Positions 25,325 to 33,151 of a stretch of 64,000 nucleotides of DNA are shown one piece after another. Each line of letters starts with the position of its first letter. Within the stretch, counting starts at the first letter, position 1. Location: contig JACPFA010000014.1 in assembly GCA_016183235.1 (NCBI GenBank), positions 1-64,000 on the forward strand. The letters run 5' to 3'. The DNA is from Deltaproteobacteria bacterium. Its GTDB lineage: Bacteria; UBA10199; DSSB01; JACPFA01. The position numbers were made by a program, and so were the translations under genes. The notes under the pieces were generated by a model. That model did not search any database and had not been told where the DNA came from. It saw nothing but the letters and a program-made list of their open reading frames with translations.

Positions 25325-25334
25325 ATGTCTACTT
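25315..25334. promoter_or_regulatory. Perfect 20-bp palindrome overlapping the ATPase start codon
   Basis: AAGTAGACATATGTCTACTT is its own reverse complement. The leftward ATPase ATG is at 25324-25322, inside it. A binding protein here could block both transcription and translation initiation. Confidence 0.6.
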
Positions 25335-25412
25335 TACTCATTATTAAAGTGGAGTCAAGTCTATACTTCATTAACTATTGCCCTTTTAAAACAAAAAGTG
25401 GACAATCAGCAG

Positions 25413-26555
25413 ATGCCAATTCAATTTAAAGAAAATCTAAATCCGACTTTAGGGGTTGAGCTTGAGCTCCAATTGATTGACCGCACCACTAAAGATTTGG
25501 CCTCGATGGCCCCACTTATTTTAAGTGACGCCGCAAAAAATCCTAATTTAAACGCAACGGCTGAATTGACCCAAGGCATGATTGAAATCAAAACCGATAT
25601 TTGTCAAAACGTAAAAGAAGTAGGTCAAAAACTACAAAACCAATCGGCGTTGATTCGAACGCTTGCCGATCGGAGAGGTGTAGAAATCGCCATTGCAGGG
25701 ACTCATCCTTTTCAACATTGGTGGGAGCGAAAAATTTTTCCTGATCAGCGGCATTTGGGGATTTACGAAAAATTTCAATGGCTGGCCCGCAGGCTCACCA
25801 CATTTGGTTTACATGTTCATGTGGGCGTACGTAATGGTGATCGGGCCATTCACATCATTAATTCCATGATTAACTATATTCCTCATCTCCTAGCACTGTC
25901 TGCCAGTTCTCCCTTCTGGGGTGGAAGAGACACCGGGCTTGCCTCTTGTCGAACCGCTGTTTTTGAATCTTTTCCTACCGGAGGCTTGCCTTACTTCCTG
26001 CTTGATTGGAAAGAGTTTGAAAAATGTTACAACACTCTTTTGCAAACTGGCGCCATTGGTGGAATTAAAGACCTCTACTGGGACATCCGCCCCCACTTTG
26101 ATTTTGGTACCGTTGAAGTACGCATTTGTGATGGTGTGCCCACGCTTAAAGAAACACTCGCGCTTGCGGCACTCATTCAATGCCTTATCGTTTGGATTGA
26201 TGATCAATTTGAAAAAGGCAAGCGCTCCAGAAAGGTGGTTATGCCTCGTTATTGGCTGGCCCCCGAAAATAAATGGCAAGCTGCTCGCTATGGAATCGAA
26301 GGGCGTATCATTAATCCTGAATCTTGGCAGACCTGCACGATTAAAGAAGAAATTGAAAAATTGTTAGAACTTTTAAAACCTGTCTCAGCATCGCTTGGTT
26401 GTGGAAAAGAACTCGCATCGGTCTCCGACATTTTACACGTTGGCTCCAGCAGCTTGCGCCAGCGCAAAGTTTTTCAGCAAACCCAATCACTACCGGCTGT
26501 AGTTAGCGCTCTGATTAGCGAACTCAAAACGAACGAACCTATGTTGGGCCGTTGA
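25413..26555 (+). CDS. Carboxylate-amine ligase / glutamate-cysteine ligase, GCS2 (YbdK) family
   Basis: From ATG 25413 the protein is 380 residues. It starts with NPTLGVELELQLIDRTTKDL, the GCS2 signature, and has AGTHPFQHWWERKIFPDQRH and FGLHVHVGVRNGDRAIHIIN, then YWDIRPHFDFGTVEVRICD, all conserved in YbdK-type ATP-dependent carboxylate-amine ligases. The family makes gamma-glutamyl bonds; many members have weak glutamate-cysteine ligase activity and an unknown physiological substrate. The frame is open further upstream (to 25209) but that part overlaps the ATPase gene on the other strand and lacks family similarity. Confidence 0.88.
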   Translation: MPIQFKENLNPTLGVELELQLIDRTTKDLASMAPLILSDAAKNPNLNATAELTQGMIEIKTDICQNVKEVGQKLQNQSALIRTLADRRGVEIAIAGTHPFQHWWERKIFPDQRHLGIYEKFQWLARRLTTFGLHVHVGVRNGDRAIHIINSMINYIPHLLALSASSPFWGGRDTGLASCRTAVFESFPTGGLPYFLLDWKEFEKCYNTLLQTGAIGGIKDLYWDIRPHFDFGTVEVRICDGVPTLKETLALAALIQCLIVWIDDQFEKGKRSRKVVMPRYWLAPENKWQAARYGIEGRIINPESWQTCTIKEEIEKLLELLKPVSASLGCGKELASVSDILHVGSSSLRQRKVFQQTQSLPAVVSALISELKTNEPMLGR

Positions 26556-26618
26556 CTTTGAATACTTGACAAATGAACCTAAATTAAACGAGATTTCTTC
26601 TTAGAGGAATTCTATCGA

Positions 26619-28433
26619 GTGCGTTCTGCGTGGCAAAACCTATTCCAACTGGATTCTAAGAAAATCTATATTCTCTCTCTCTTGATCGGGCTTGGCTCTG
26701 GCCTCATGGCGGTCCTGTTTTATTATCTTTTATCGTTGGCCACCCATTGGACTTATGGCTACCTGCTTCACATACCCTTCCTGCACGCAACTGGAGAAAC
26801 CATTTTTTTTCCTCAACTACCCATAGGTACACCCAGGCGTTGGCTATTCTTTATTTTACCGACCGCTGGTGGCCTATTAGTTGGCTTATTCACCTTCTTT
26901 TTAGCACCCGAGGTCAAAGGCACTGGTACCGACGCATTTTTAGAAGCCTTCCATAACCGACGTGGTTTGGTTCGTAAGAGAATCTCGATTGTAAAAGGGC
27001 TTGCAACGTTAATTACACTAGGCAGTGGGGGAAGTGCCGGGAAAGAAGGCCCCATGGCTCAAATGGGGGCTAGTCTTGGCGGATTGATGGGTTGGTGGTT
27101 CAAAGCAGGAGAAAGAGCACGCCGCACTTTTTTATTGGCTGGTGTTGCGGGTGGGCTAGGAGCCATTTTCAAAGCACCGCTGGGCGCCGCTTTGACTGCG
27201 GTTGAAATCCCCTACAAAGAAGATCTTGAATCCGACGCCCTCATTCCTTGCTTACTCTCATCGATCATGGCCTATACCATATTTGGATCCTTCCTAGGGT
27301 TTGGTCACATTTTTCAAATGAAACAAGAAATGTTTCGCGAACCTACTTTGTTAATTTTTTACGCCTTACTGGGATTAGTATGTGCAGCGGTGGGTTATAT
27401 TTATGTTTCATTTTTTCATGGCATAAAAAAATATTTTTTCGATCGATTAAAACTCCCTCTTTATCTCATACCAACCTTAGGCGGATTACTCACTGGCTGC
27501 GTGGGGTATTTCTTCCCTGAGGTAACTGGCGGCAGTTTGGGGATGATTCAACAAGCCATCAACGGAAAAGTTACTTTGGCATTGTGGCCAGGTTTGGGAA
27601 TTTTTGGACTCTTCGCTTTAATGCAAATTTTAGCCACCTCTTTCACCGTTTCTTCGGGGGGCTCAGGAGGAGTGTTTGGCCCCTCGTTATTTATTGGTGG
27701 AATGTTGGGCGGCGCCGTTGGAACCATTGCGCATCACTTCTTTCCTGCCCTCGCTCCCAACGTGGCACCTTTTGTCGTTGTAGGAATGGGGGCATTCTTC
27801 GCAGGAGTGGCTAATGCACCCTTTGCCTCACTCATTATGGTGAGCGAAATGACCGGCGGTTATGAGCTCTTGCCCCCCCTCATGCTGGTAGCAGCAATGG
27901 CCTTTATTTTTACCCGTCGCTGGTCTATTTACAAAAATCAGGTGATCAACAAATTCTATTCTAAAGCCCACGATTGGGAAATAAATCCAAACCTCTTAAA
28001 AAAAATCCCCATTGAAACCGCCTTTGGCAATCGCTTCCATCGCGAAGCCATCATTCCTCGCCATACTCCCATGACTCAAATTCGGGCCTTGGCCACTTCG
28101 CTACATACTCCCTATTTGATGGTAGAAAACGAATCGGGAGAGTTAAGAGGGGTTATCAGTTTGCATGATCTTGGCATGACCGCTGAACTTGACGAGGCAA
28201 GTTCTTTAATTGTGGCCGAAGATATTTTAACCCAAAATGTTGGCCGGGTTACCGTCAACGATAACCTTTATACAGCCTTGGAAAAATTAGCCAGTATGGA
28301 ATACGACAAAGTGGCGGTTATTGATCCCAAAGAGCAAAAAAACAAACTACTCGGATATCTGCGTGAAAAGGACATTCTACGTTTTTACCAAAAACACTAC
28401 CAAGGAACACAAAAGCCTCCCGCACGTAGCTAG
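26619..28433 (+). CDS. ClC-family chloride channel/antiporter with CBS domains
   Basis: The 604-residue protein begins at GTG with AGAGGAA upstream. Membrane motifs are GSGGSAGKEGPMAQMG (selectivity filter with gating glutamate E143) and GGSGGVFGPSLFIGG, plus the internal GVAGGLGAIFKAPLGAALTA. The gating glutamate indicates a Cl-/H+ antiporter rather than a pure channel, although the proton-glutamate region was not resolved. After about residue 440 there are two cytosolic CBS modules (ETAFGNRFHREAIIPRHTPM and AEDILTQNVGRVTVNDNLYT) that may sense adenine nucleotides. It is followed by a palindromic repeat and the rhodanese-ThiF gene. Confidence 0.93.
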   Translation: MRSAWQNLFQLDSKKIYILSLLIGLGSGLMAVLFYYLLSLATHWTYGYLLHIPFLHATGETIFFPQLPIGTPRRWLFFILPTAGGLLVGLFTFFLAPEVKGTGTDAFLEAFHNRRGLVRKRISIVKGLATLITLGSGGSAGKEGPMAQMGASLGGLMGWWFKAGERARRTFLLAGVAGGLGAIFKAPLGAALTAVEIPYKEDLESDALIPCLLSSIMAYTIFGSFLGFGHIFQMKQEMFREPTLLIFYALLGLVCAAVGYIYVSFFHGIKKYFFDRLKLPLYLIPTLGGLLTGCVGYFFPEVTGGSLGMIQQAINGKVTLALWPGLGIFGLFALMQILATSFTVSSGGSGGVFGPSLFIGGMLGGAVGTIAHHFFPALAPNVAPFVVVGMGAFFAGVANAPFASLIMVSEMTGGYELLPPLMLVAAMAFIFTRRWSIYKNQVINKFYSKAHDWEINPNLLKKIPIETAFGNRFHREAIIPRHTPMTQIRALATSLHTPYLMVENESGELRGVISLHDLGMTAELDEASSLIVAEDILTQNVGRVTVNDNLYTALEKLASMEYDKVAVIDPKEQKNKLLGYLREKDILRFYQKHYQGTQKPPARS

Positions 28434-28507
28434 CGAATCGAATGACCTCGCCTTGACCTTTCTGAGTCTACTTGATACATGTTCTGCTAAGGGGTGTGTT
28501 GAGAAAT

Positions 28508-28576
28508 GTCATTCCTGCGAAGGCAGGAATCTAAAACTGCCTGCAATCACTGGATCCCTGCCTGCGCAGGGATGAC
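28508..28576. repeat. Dispersed palindromic repeat (two hairpins with GTCAT ends)
   Basis: It begins GTCATTCCTGCGAAGGCAGG and ends CTGCCTGCGCAGGGATGAC, so the ends are inverted repeats and each half folds on itself. Similar short hairpins with ATGAC borders occur at 48749, 49565 and 52811. This is the common REP/BIME-like type of intergenic repeat; it may act as a terminator after the ClC gene. Confidence 0.7.
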
Positions 28577-28615
28577 AGAAGATACATTTTTCAACAACCC
28601 CCCAAGGAGTTCTCA

Positions 28616-29779
28616 ATGGCTAACACCGTTCAAGATTTATTAAGCAATGTTAAAAAAGGAATTCGCGAAATTTCTACAGAACATGCAGAGGTGCAACTGC
28701 ACAGCAACCCTGCCATCCAGGTCGTAGATGTCCGTGAAAAAGATGAACAAGAAAAAGGCGTAATTCCCGGCGCATTACTGATTCCTCGCGGTTTTTTAGA
28801 GCTTAAAATCGAAGATGCCGTCCCCGATCGTAATGCCGAAATTATTCTTTATTGTGCCGGTGGCAATCGCTCTGCTTTAGCGGCAAAATCTTTGCAAGAT
28901 TTAGGTTATAAAAATGTTAGCTCACTCATCGGTGGTTTTACCAAATGGGCCCGCGAAGGCCGTAAAACCGCGGTAAAAAAATTTCTCAATAAAGAACAGC
29001 TCGAACGCTACAACCGCCATATCCTCATGCCCGAAGTAGGCGAAGCTGGGCAAATCAAACTATTACAAGCCAAAGTTCTATTGATTGGTGCAGGCGGCCT
29101 AGGATGCCCAGCTGCTCTCTATTTAGGGGCAGCCGGGGTTGGAACCCTCGGCATTATTGATGACGACGTAGTTGATAAATCCAATTTGCAACGCCAAATT
29201 TTACACTCGGAGGCACGCATTGGCGAACCTAAGGTCGAATCGGCTAAACAAACTTTAAAGGGAATTAATTCCGATTTAAATATTGTAACCTATCGCGAAC
29301 GTTTAAATCGTGATAATGTGCAACGTATTATTAAAGATTACGACATTGTGGTGAATGGTTGTGATAATTTTCCCACTCGTTATTTAATTAACGATGCTTG
29401 TGTATTTGCAAAAAAACCATTGGTCGATGCCAGTATTTTTCGTTTTGAAGGCCAGGTGAGTATAACCCTGCCAGGAATCGGCCCTTGTTATCGTTGTCTT
29501 TACCCTGAACCTCCGCCCCCTGAAATGGCACCTAGCTGCCAGGAAGCAGGCGTATTTGGTGTATTGCCTGGCATTGTGGGTTCTATTCAAGCTGTCGAAA
29601 CTTTAAAATTAATTCTTGGCATTGGCGAGCCCTTAGTTGGAAAACTTTTGATCATGGACACCCTACGCATGAATACTCGGATTTTAAAAATTAAAAAAGA
29701 TCCGCACTGCCCCGTATGCGGTGACAAACCTACGATCAAAGAATTGATTGATTACGAAGGTTTTTGTCGGGTGAACTAA
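28616..29779 (+). CDS. Rhodanese-ThiF/MoeB fusion sulfurtransferase/adenylyltransferase
   Basis: The 387-residue protein has an N-terminal rhodanese domain (VVDVREKDEQEKG at 37-49, active loop CAGGNRS with C80) followed by an E1-like domain from about 130: RYNRHILMPEVGEAGQIKLL, the nucleotide loop GAGGLGC (158-164), DDDVVDKSNLQRQILH, the catalytic-cysteine region APSCQEAGVFG, and paired CxxC motifs (CYRC, CPVC) for zinc. It should adenylate the C-terminal Gly-Gly of a ThiS/MoaD-like protein and transfer sulfur from the rhodanese cysteine. The rhodanese domain is N-terminal, the opposite of the eukaryotic MOCS3 order. Which carrier it serves is not shown. AAGGAG precedes ATG. Confidence 0.88.
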   Translation: MANTVQDLLSNVKKGIREISTEHAEVQLHSNPAIQVVDVREKDEQEKGVIPGALLIPRGFLELKIEDAVPDRNAEIILYCAGGNRSALAAKSLQDLGYKNVSSLIGGFTKWAREGRKTAVKKFLNKEQLERYNRHILMPEVGEAGQIKLLQAKVLLIGAGGLGCPAALYLGAAGVGTLGIIDDDVVDKSNLQRQILHSEARIGEPKVESAKQTLKGINSDLNIVTYRERLNRDNVQRIIKDYDIVVNGCDNFPTRYLINDACVFAKKPLVDASIFRFEGQVSITLPGIGPCYRCLYPEPPPPEMAPSCQEAGVFGVLPGIVGSIQAVETLKLILGIGEPLVGKLLIMDTLRMNTRILKIKKDPHCPVCGDKPTIKELIDYEGFCRVN

Positions 29780-29843
29780 TTTGAAAACTTACCGATATTG
29801 CAATACTTTTTCTAAAATGCGCAAAATTTTTTAAAAATAGGGG

Positions 29844-29910
29844 TTGACTTGTTAGACCTTTTGTCTACCCTGGAGCGTATCTTTTTAAAAAAGCGTATCT
29901 TTTAAAAAAT
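29844..29910 (+). promoter_or_regulatory. Possible promoter and 18-bp tandem repeat upstream of the BON gene
   Basis: TTGACT (29844-29849) and TACCCT (29866-29871) lie 16 bp apart, a modest sigma70 match. Immediately after, two near-identical 18-bp units beginning GCGTATCTTTT occupy 29875-29892 and 29893-29910. The units may be a protein-binding site or a simple slippage product. Confidence 0.3.
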
Positions 29911-29960
29911 AGAATACTTCTTTTACAATTCTTAAAAATTACATTCCCATAACACTGACT

Positions 29961-30017
29961 CTTCCTAATACTTAAGCTCACTGAAGCCTCATAAGCTTTT
30001 TTGGCTTGCGTAGGAAG
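29961..30017 (+). promoter_or_regulatory. Possible leader hairpin before the BON gene
   Basis: Outer arms CTTCCTA (29961-29967) and TAGGAAG (30011-30017) enclose an inner pair AAGCC/GGCTT. The hairpin ends 13 bp before the strong AAAGGAGG ribosome-binding site, so it could influence translation of the BON protein. No known riboswitch class is recognised. Confidence 0.3.
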
Positions 30018-30039
30018 CTGTCTGAAAAAGGAGGAACTA

Positions 30040-30492
30040 ATGAAAGCTAAGCTAAAAAAATGCGCGATTGGAGGAATAACCCTATCATTCCTGTTGGGGT
30101 TAAGCCTTGCATCGGCCCCAACCCTAGCGCAAGTCCTAAAGACCCCTGAAACAAAGCCCACTGAAAAAACTATGCCTCCCCCTGGGCCAAAAACCGAATA
30201 CCAAAAACCGGGTGCTGCATCCGATCAAGACTTGAGTCAGAATATCCGACAATCGATTAATTCGGATATCACACTCTCGAACATGGCCAAGGATGTGAAG
30301 GTAAATGCTAACAACGGCATTGTTACTTTAAGTGGGGCTGTGCAAAACCAGCATGAAAAAGAGGTCATTGAAAACAAGGCCAAAAACATCGCTGGACAAG
30401 ATAAGGTAAAGAGTCAACTCCAGGTGGCAAGTCAACAACAAAAACCAGCGAATCAGGACCCAAGCAAACAAAAACCCTCTTCGCTACAATAA
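30040..30492 (+). CDS. Exported BON-domain protein
   Basis: Starting at ATG 30040, eight bases after AAAGGAGG, the protein is 150 residues with a signal peptide (KKCAIGGITLSFLLGLSLAS, cleavage near APTLA-Q). A proline/threonine-rich linker is followed by one BON domain: QNIRQSINSDITLSNMAKDV, VKVNANNGIVTLSGAVQNQH, EKEVIENKAKNIAGQDKVKS. BON domains bind phospholipid or other envelope partners in OsmY-like stress proteins. The tail is glutamine/proline-rich. An earlier in-frame TTG at 30001 is rejected because it lacks the ribosome-binding site and would spoil the signal peptide. Confidence 0.85.
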   Translation: MKAKLKKCAIGGITLSFLLGLSLASAPTLAQVLKTPETKPTEKTMPPPGPKTEYQKPGAASDQDLSQNIRQSINSDITLSNMAKDVKVNANNGIVTLSGAVQNQHEKEVIENKAKNIAGQDKVKSQLQVASQQQKPANQDPSKQKPSSLQ

Positions 30493-30516
30493 CCCTAGGT
30501 AAAAATTTCTCCTCTG

Positions 30517-30549
30517 ACCGGTAATAGCGCTCATTTGTGTATTACCGGT
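30517..30549. terminator. Bidirectional terminator between convergent bon and nuoI
   Basis: ACCGGTAATA (30517-30526) and TATTACCGGT (30540-30549) are perfect 10-bp arms. AAAATTT-type and AAAATTTT tracts flank them outside. The position between convergent genes fits a shared terminator. Confidence 0.65.
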
Positions 30550-30564
30550 TGTGGGGGGAAAATT

Positions 30565-31074
30565 TTAATACAAAGCGATGGAGAAAGGTGATTTATCTTG
30601 GGGATGATTTTGCAGAAGGTAATCTTTATCGGCAATGAAACCTTGGCGAGTGTAGCCGGCATTTTCGATCTTTTTTGTATCCATGCGAATGGCATCGCAG
30701 GGGCAGGCCTCGACACACAGCCCACAGTAAACACAACGTAAAAGATTAATATTATAAATCGTGGGAAATTTTTCAACCTTGGGGTCTTCGTGTTCACTGG
30801 CTACAATTTCAATACAATGAGCAGGGCAAGCCGTGGCACATAACATACATGCGGTGCAGCGGACCGACCCATCAGGCCTTTGCATCAGGCGATGCTCAGC
30901 GCGGTATTGATCGGGGATGGGTTTCTTTTCTTCGGGATATTCGTAAGTAATAATGCCTTGTTGATAAAAAATATTAGACAGGGCATGGCGGATGGTAATC
31001 ATCATGCCCCGCAACACAGCACCTACGTACATGCGATCAAAAAGATTTAATTGGGGACGTTTGACTACCACCAT
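30565..31074 (-). CDS. nuoI: NADH-quinone oxidoreductase subunit I-type ferredoxin
   Basis: The 169-residue protein has an N-terminal amphipathic segment (RGMMITIRHALSNIFYQQ) and two [4Fe-4S] motifs, CTACMLCATACP and CVYCGLCVEACPCDAI, spaced as in NuoI (TYKY) subunits. QRPDGSVRCTACMLC and YNINLLRCVYCGLC fit this family rather than small soluble ferredoxins. It would carry clusters N6a and N6b in the peripheral arm of complex I. No other nuo gene lies in the window, so it is either an isolated extra copy or belongs to a dispersed complex I set. It converges on the bon gene across a terminator. Confidence 0.85.
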   Translation of the reverse strand: MVVVKRPQLNLFDRMYVGAVLRGMMITIRHALSNIFYQQGIITYEYPEEKKPIPDQYRAEHRLMQRPDGSVRCTACMLCATACPAHCIEIVASEHEDPKVEKFPTIYNINLLRCVYCGLCVEACPCDAIRMDTKKIENAGYTRQGFIADKDYLLQNHPQDKSPFSIALY

Positions 31075-31120
31075 GCAAAAACGAATAAATCATCCCCCTG
31101 GCGAAGACAAGAGATTTTTC

Positions 31121-32449
31121 TTAGGGGACCTCTAAAAACGACCCATCTGCCGCGTTGCCCGCAAAGCCGCGATCCTCACGTATTTCCATATACGCTCCGG
31201 TCGCGTCTTTGCGGGCGCCTTGCATCTGGGCCCTTTTTAGAGGTCCCCCCAAATCCAAGTTATTAGAGGTGCCCCCGCTCGTGGTTTTCATGAGTGCACC
31301 GGTATTGCTGGAACTATTAGCACAAGCTGCATACCCGGTATTTTCATCGATCATGTAAATGGCTTGCACGGGATAAGTTGAAATATCGGTGGTTTGCTCA
31401 GTCCAGGTTACACCTGCATCCGAAGAATAAAGGATCGTACCAGCAGCACCACCGGCCCAAATTTTAGTCGTTCCGGTAACATAATCCAACGCACCTAATT
31501 CATTCGTGGTTCCACAATCCACCGTTGACCACGATGCTCCTGCATCCGTACTACGCAAACAAGTCCCAGCACCACCTACTGCCATGCAAATACTATCGTC
31601 GATGCATTTAACATCTAAAAGATTTTGGGTGGTACCACTGGTGATTTGGGTCCAACCTGCTGTGGTTGTAAAATCCGTACTTACCGTGCCAACTTTTCTA
31701 AGAATGACACCACCATTCCCAACCGCAAGGATCAGAAATGAATTGTCACCCGCAACTTTAAGTTCAACCCCGTGAAGTTCATCATCGGTACCTGTCGTTT
31801 GAGCAAGATAAGATTCTACCCAATCACTACCCGTACCTGCACCACCATCAGTTGTTGTCCAAATCAAGTTGTAATTATTCCCATAACCTCCCACAGCTAC
31901 TCCAGTTACATTATCGGTTTGAAAGGCAAACATGTTCATACGATCTTGAGTGGCACCCGTTCTGGTTTCTCCTGTTCTTGCTAACCAGGTGGCATCGGTA
32001 TTGACCTGAAGCTCCCAGGTAGTTCCACCATCGCTACTATGCCAAATCGAAGCCCCACTACCATAATTTAAAGCCCCCGACCCATTGTCTTGGCAAGCCA
32101 CCCAAACATGATTACTTGACGACATAACAACAGCTCGACAAGTGCTGCTGGTCCCTAGATCATCAATGCTAGTAGAACTAGTCCCACCATTCACGGATTT
32201 ATCCACCGTCCCCGTATTACCCACAAAAAACCCAATGGAGCTATCAGCAGGGCTAAAACTAATGTCAAAAAAACCTGTCATCACGGTGGAAAAACTCCCC
32301 ACCACCGAAGTTTCTGAAACGGTCGTCCAGCCAGAATTTGTATTATTGGTAGTTCCCCCACCACAACCTAACTGAATAAAACCACTCGAAAAAAGGGCGA
32401 GATTTAAAACAAAAAATGACAAAAACCCCACAACTTTCAACTTTTTCAT
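31121..32449 (-). CDS. Ycf48/HCF136-like beta-propeller lipoprotein with repeat-derived C-terminus
   Basis: The 442-residue protein has a signal sequence (KVVGFLSFFVLNLALFSSGF) with a lipobox-like LGC at about residue 29. Its body contains BNR/Ycf48-type blades: SIWHSSDGGTTWELQVNTDA, VILRKVGTVSTDFTTTAGWT, CLRSTDAGASWSTVDCGT, ILYSSDAGVTWTEQ. Such propellers bind proteins in the periplasm or outer membrane. The last 40-odd residues (from about LDLGGPLKRAQMQGA to SFLEVP) are encoded by the 24-bp motif and the palindromic element at 31124-31248, which also occurs at 46712. The original C-terminus was therefore probably replaced by an insertion that stayed in frame. Confidence 0.75.
   Translation of the reverse strand: MKKLKVVGFLSFFVLNLALFSSGFIQLGCGGGTTNNTNSGWTTVSETSVVGSFSTVMTGFFDISFSPADSSIGFFVGNTGTVDKSVNGGTSSTSIDDLGTSSTCRAVVMSSSNHVWVACQDNGSGALNYGSGASIWHSSDGGTTWELQVNTDATWLARTGETRTGATQDRMNMFAFQTDNVTGVAVGGYGNNYNLIWTTTDGGAGTGSDWVESYLAQTTGTDDELHGVELKVAGDNSFLILAVGNGGVILRKVGTVSTDFTTTAGWTQITSGTTQNLLDVKCIDDSICMAVGGAGTCLRSTDAGASWSTVDCGTTNELGALDYVTGTTKIWAGGAAGTILYSSDAGVTWTEQTTDISTYPVQAIYMIDENTGYAACANSSSNTGALMKTTSGGTSNNLDLGGPLKRAQMQGARKDATGAYMEIREDRGFAGNAADGSFLEVP
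31124..31248 (-). mobile_element. MITE-like palindromic element, copy 1
   Basis: The 125-bp element has perfect 15-bp terminal inverted repeats, GGGGACCTCTAAAAA and TTTTTAGAGGTCCCC. Inside, CCCGCAAAG and CTTTGCGGG form a second nested inverted repeat, so the whole unit can fold into one long hairpin. It encodes no protein of its own but is read through in frame by the lipoprotein gene. A copy at 46712 is almost identical over the first 90 bases and has about 25 extra bases near its right end. It is presumably non-autonomous and moved by a transposase elsewhere. Confidence 0.75.
31249..31272 (-). repeat. 24-bp interspersed motif, copy 2 (inverted)
   Basis: Exact reverse complement of 22216-22239. 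It abuts the palindromic element at 31124-31248, as copy 3 does at 46688, and lies within the lipoprotein coding region, where it encodes SNNLDLG. Confidence 0.75.
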
Positions 32450-32616
32450 GACAACCCCCTCTACCTTATATGCCCCATTAGAATTATTATTCTCTCTTTT
32501 TTAACAACGCAGTGCAACTAATTTCTATTATATTCCTACATGATTATAATCATTTGAACTTTCTGATTCTCAAGACTAGGATAGTGGTTGAAAATACCTT
32601 GTTTTCAAGGCATAAG

Positions 32617-32643
32617 TTTTATTGATGCTCTGCATCAATAAAA
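32617..32643. promoter_or_regulatory. Perfect inverted repeat upstream of the CBS-kor operon
   Basis: TTTTATTGATGC and GCATCAATAAAA are perfect 12-bp arms around TCT. It lies between divergent genes (the lipoprotein to the left, the CBS gene to the right), so it is upstream of both. It may be an operator or a 5' hairpin rather than a terminator. Confidence 0.45.
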
Positions 32644-32680
32644 AGAGTGCTTATTAACCCTCTGAATTTAAACGAGATTT

Positions 32681-33145
32681 ATGGATTTTAAAGAAGCCCT
32701 CCGAACAGATATTTTAAGAAGCATTGGAACCAAGCCCCCGATTATTGTTGAACCCGATGCTACCGTCGCTGACAGTCTTTCTCTCTTAAAACGTTATAAA
32801 AAAGGCTGTGTGCTGGTGGTAGATCAAGACAAACTAGTCGGTATTTGCACCGAACGGGATTTGATGAAAAAAATAGTAGACCCTCATCGATTATACTCCA
32901 CTCGAATTTCTGAGATCATGACCCCTAACCCTCAAACCCTTACCATCACCGACTCGATCGAGAAAATCATTCAGCTCATGCACAAAGGGGGTTATCGTCA
33001 TGTGCCTATCGTTGAACAAGGCAAGCTCATTGGTTATATCTCGGTCATTGATGTTATCGATTATTTAGCCGAAAATTTCCCTCACGGAATTTTTAATTTG
33101 CCACCTATCTTTCGACAAGTGAACACAAGCCAAGAAGGAGCCTAA
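32681..33145 (+). CDS. CBS-pair protein, first gene of the kor operon
   Basis: The 154-residue protein is essentially two CBS motifs: IIVEPDATVADSLSLLKRYK with LVGICTERDLMKKI, and PQTLTITDSIEKIIQLMHKG with LIGYISVIDVIDYL. Such pairs bind adenine nucleotides or S-adenosyl compounds and regulate partner proteins. Its stop is 6 bp before korA, and a second CBS protein closes the operon, so a regulatory role on the 2-oxoacid oxidoreductase is a reasonable inference. No catalytic domain is attached. Confidence 0.85.
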   Translation: MDFKEALRTDILRSIGTKPPIIVEPDATVADSLSLLKRYKKGCVLVVDQDKLVGICTERDLMKKIVDPHRLYSTRISEIMTPNPQTLTITDSIEKIIQLMHKGGYRHVPIVEQGKLIGYISVIDVIDYLAENFPHGIFNLPPIFRQVNTSQEGA

Positions 33146-33151
33146 TTTAAA

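Noticed and set aside
25209-25412. N-terminal extension of the GCS2-family ligase
   Set aside because: It overlaps the ATPase gene on the other strand and its promoter, and homology begins at the ATG at 25413.
28508-28576. CRISPR repeat
   Set aside because: Palindromic hairpins occur singly, without regular spacers or cas genes nearby.
26581-32680. Shared TTAAACGAGATTT upstream of the ClC and first CBS genes as a common regulatory site
   Set aside because: Only two 13-base matches with different distances to the start codons; not enough to distinguish from chance.
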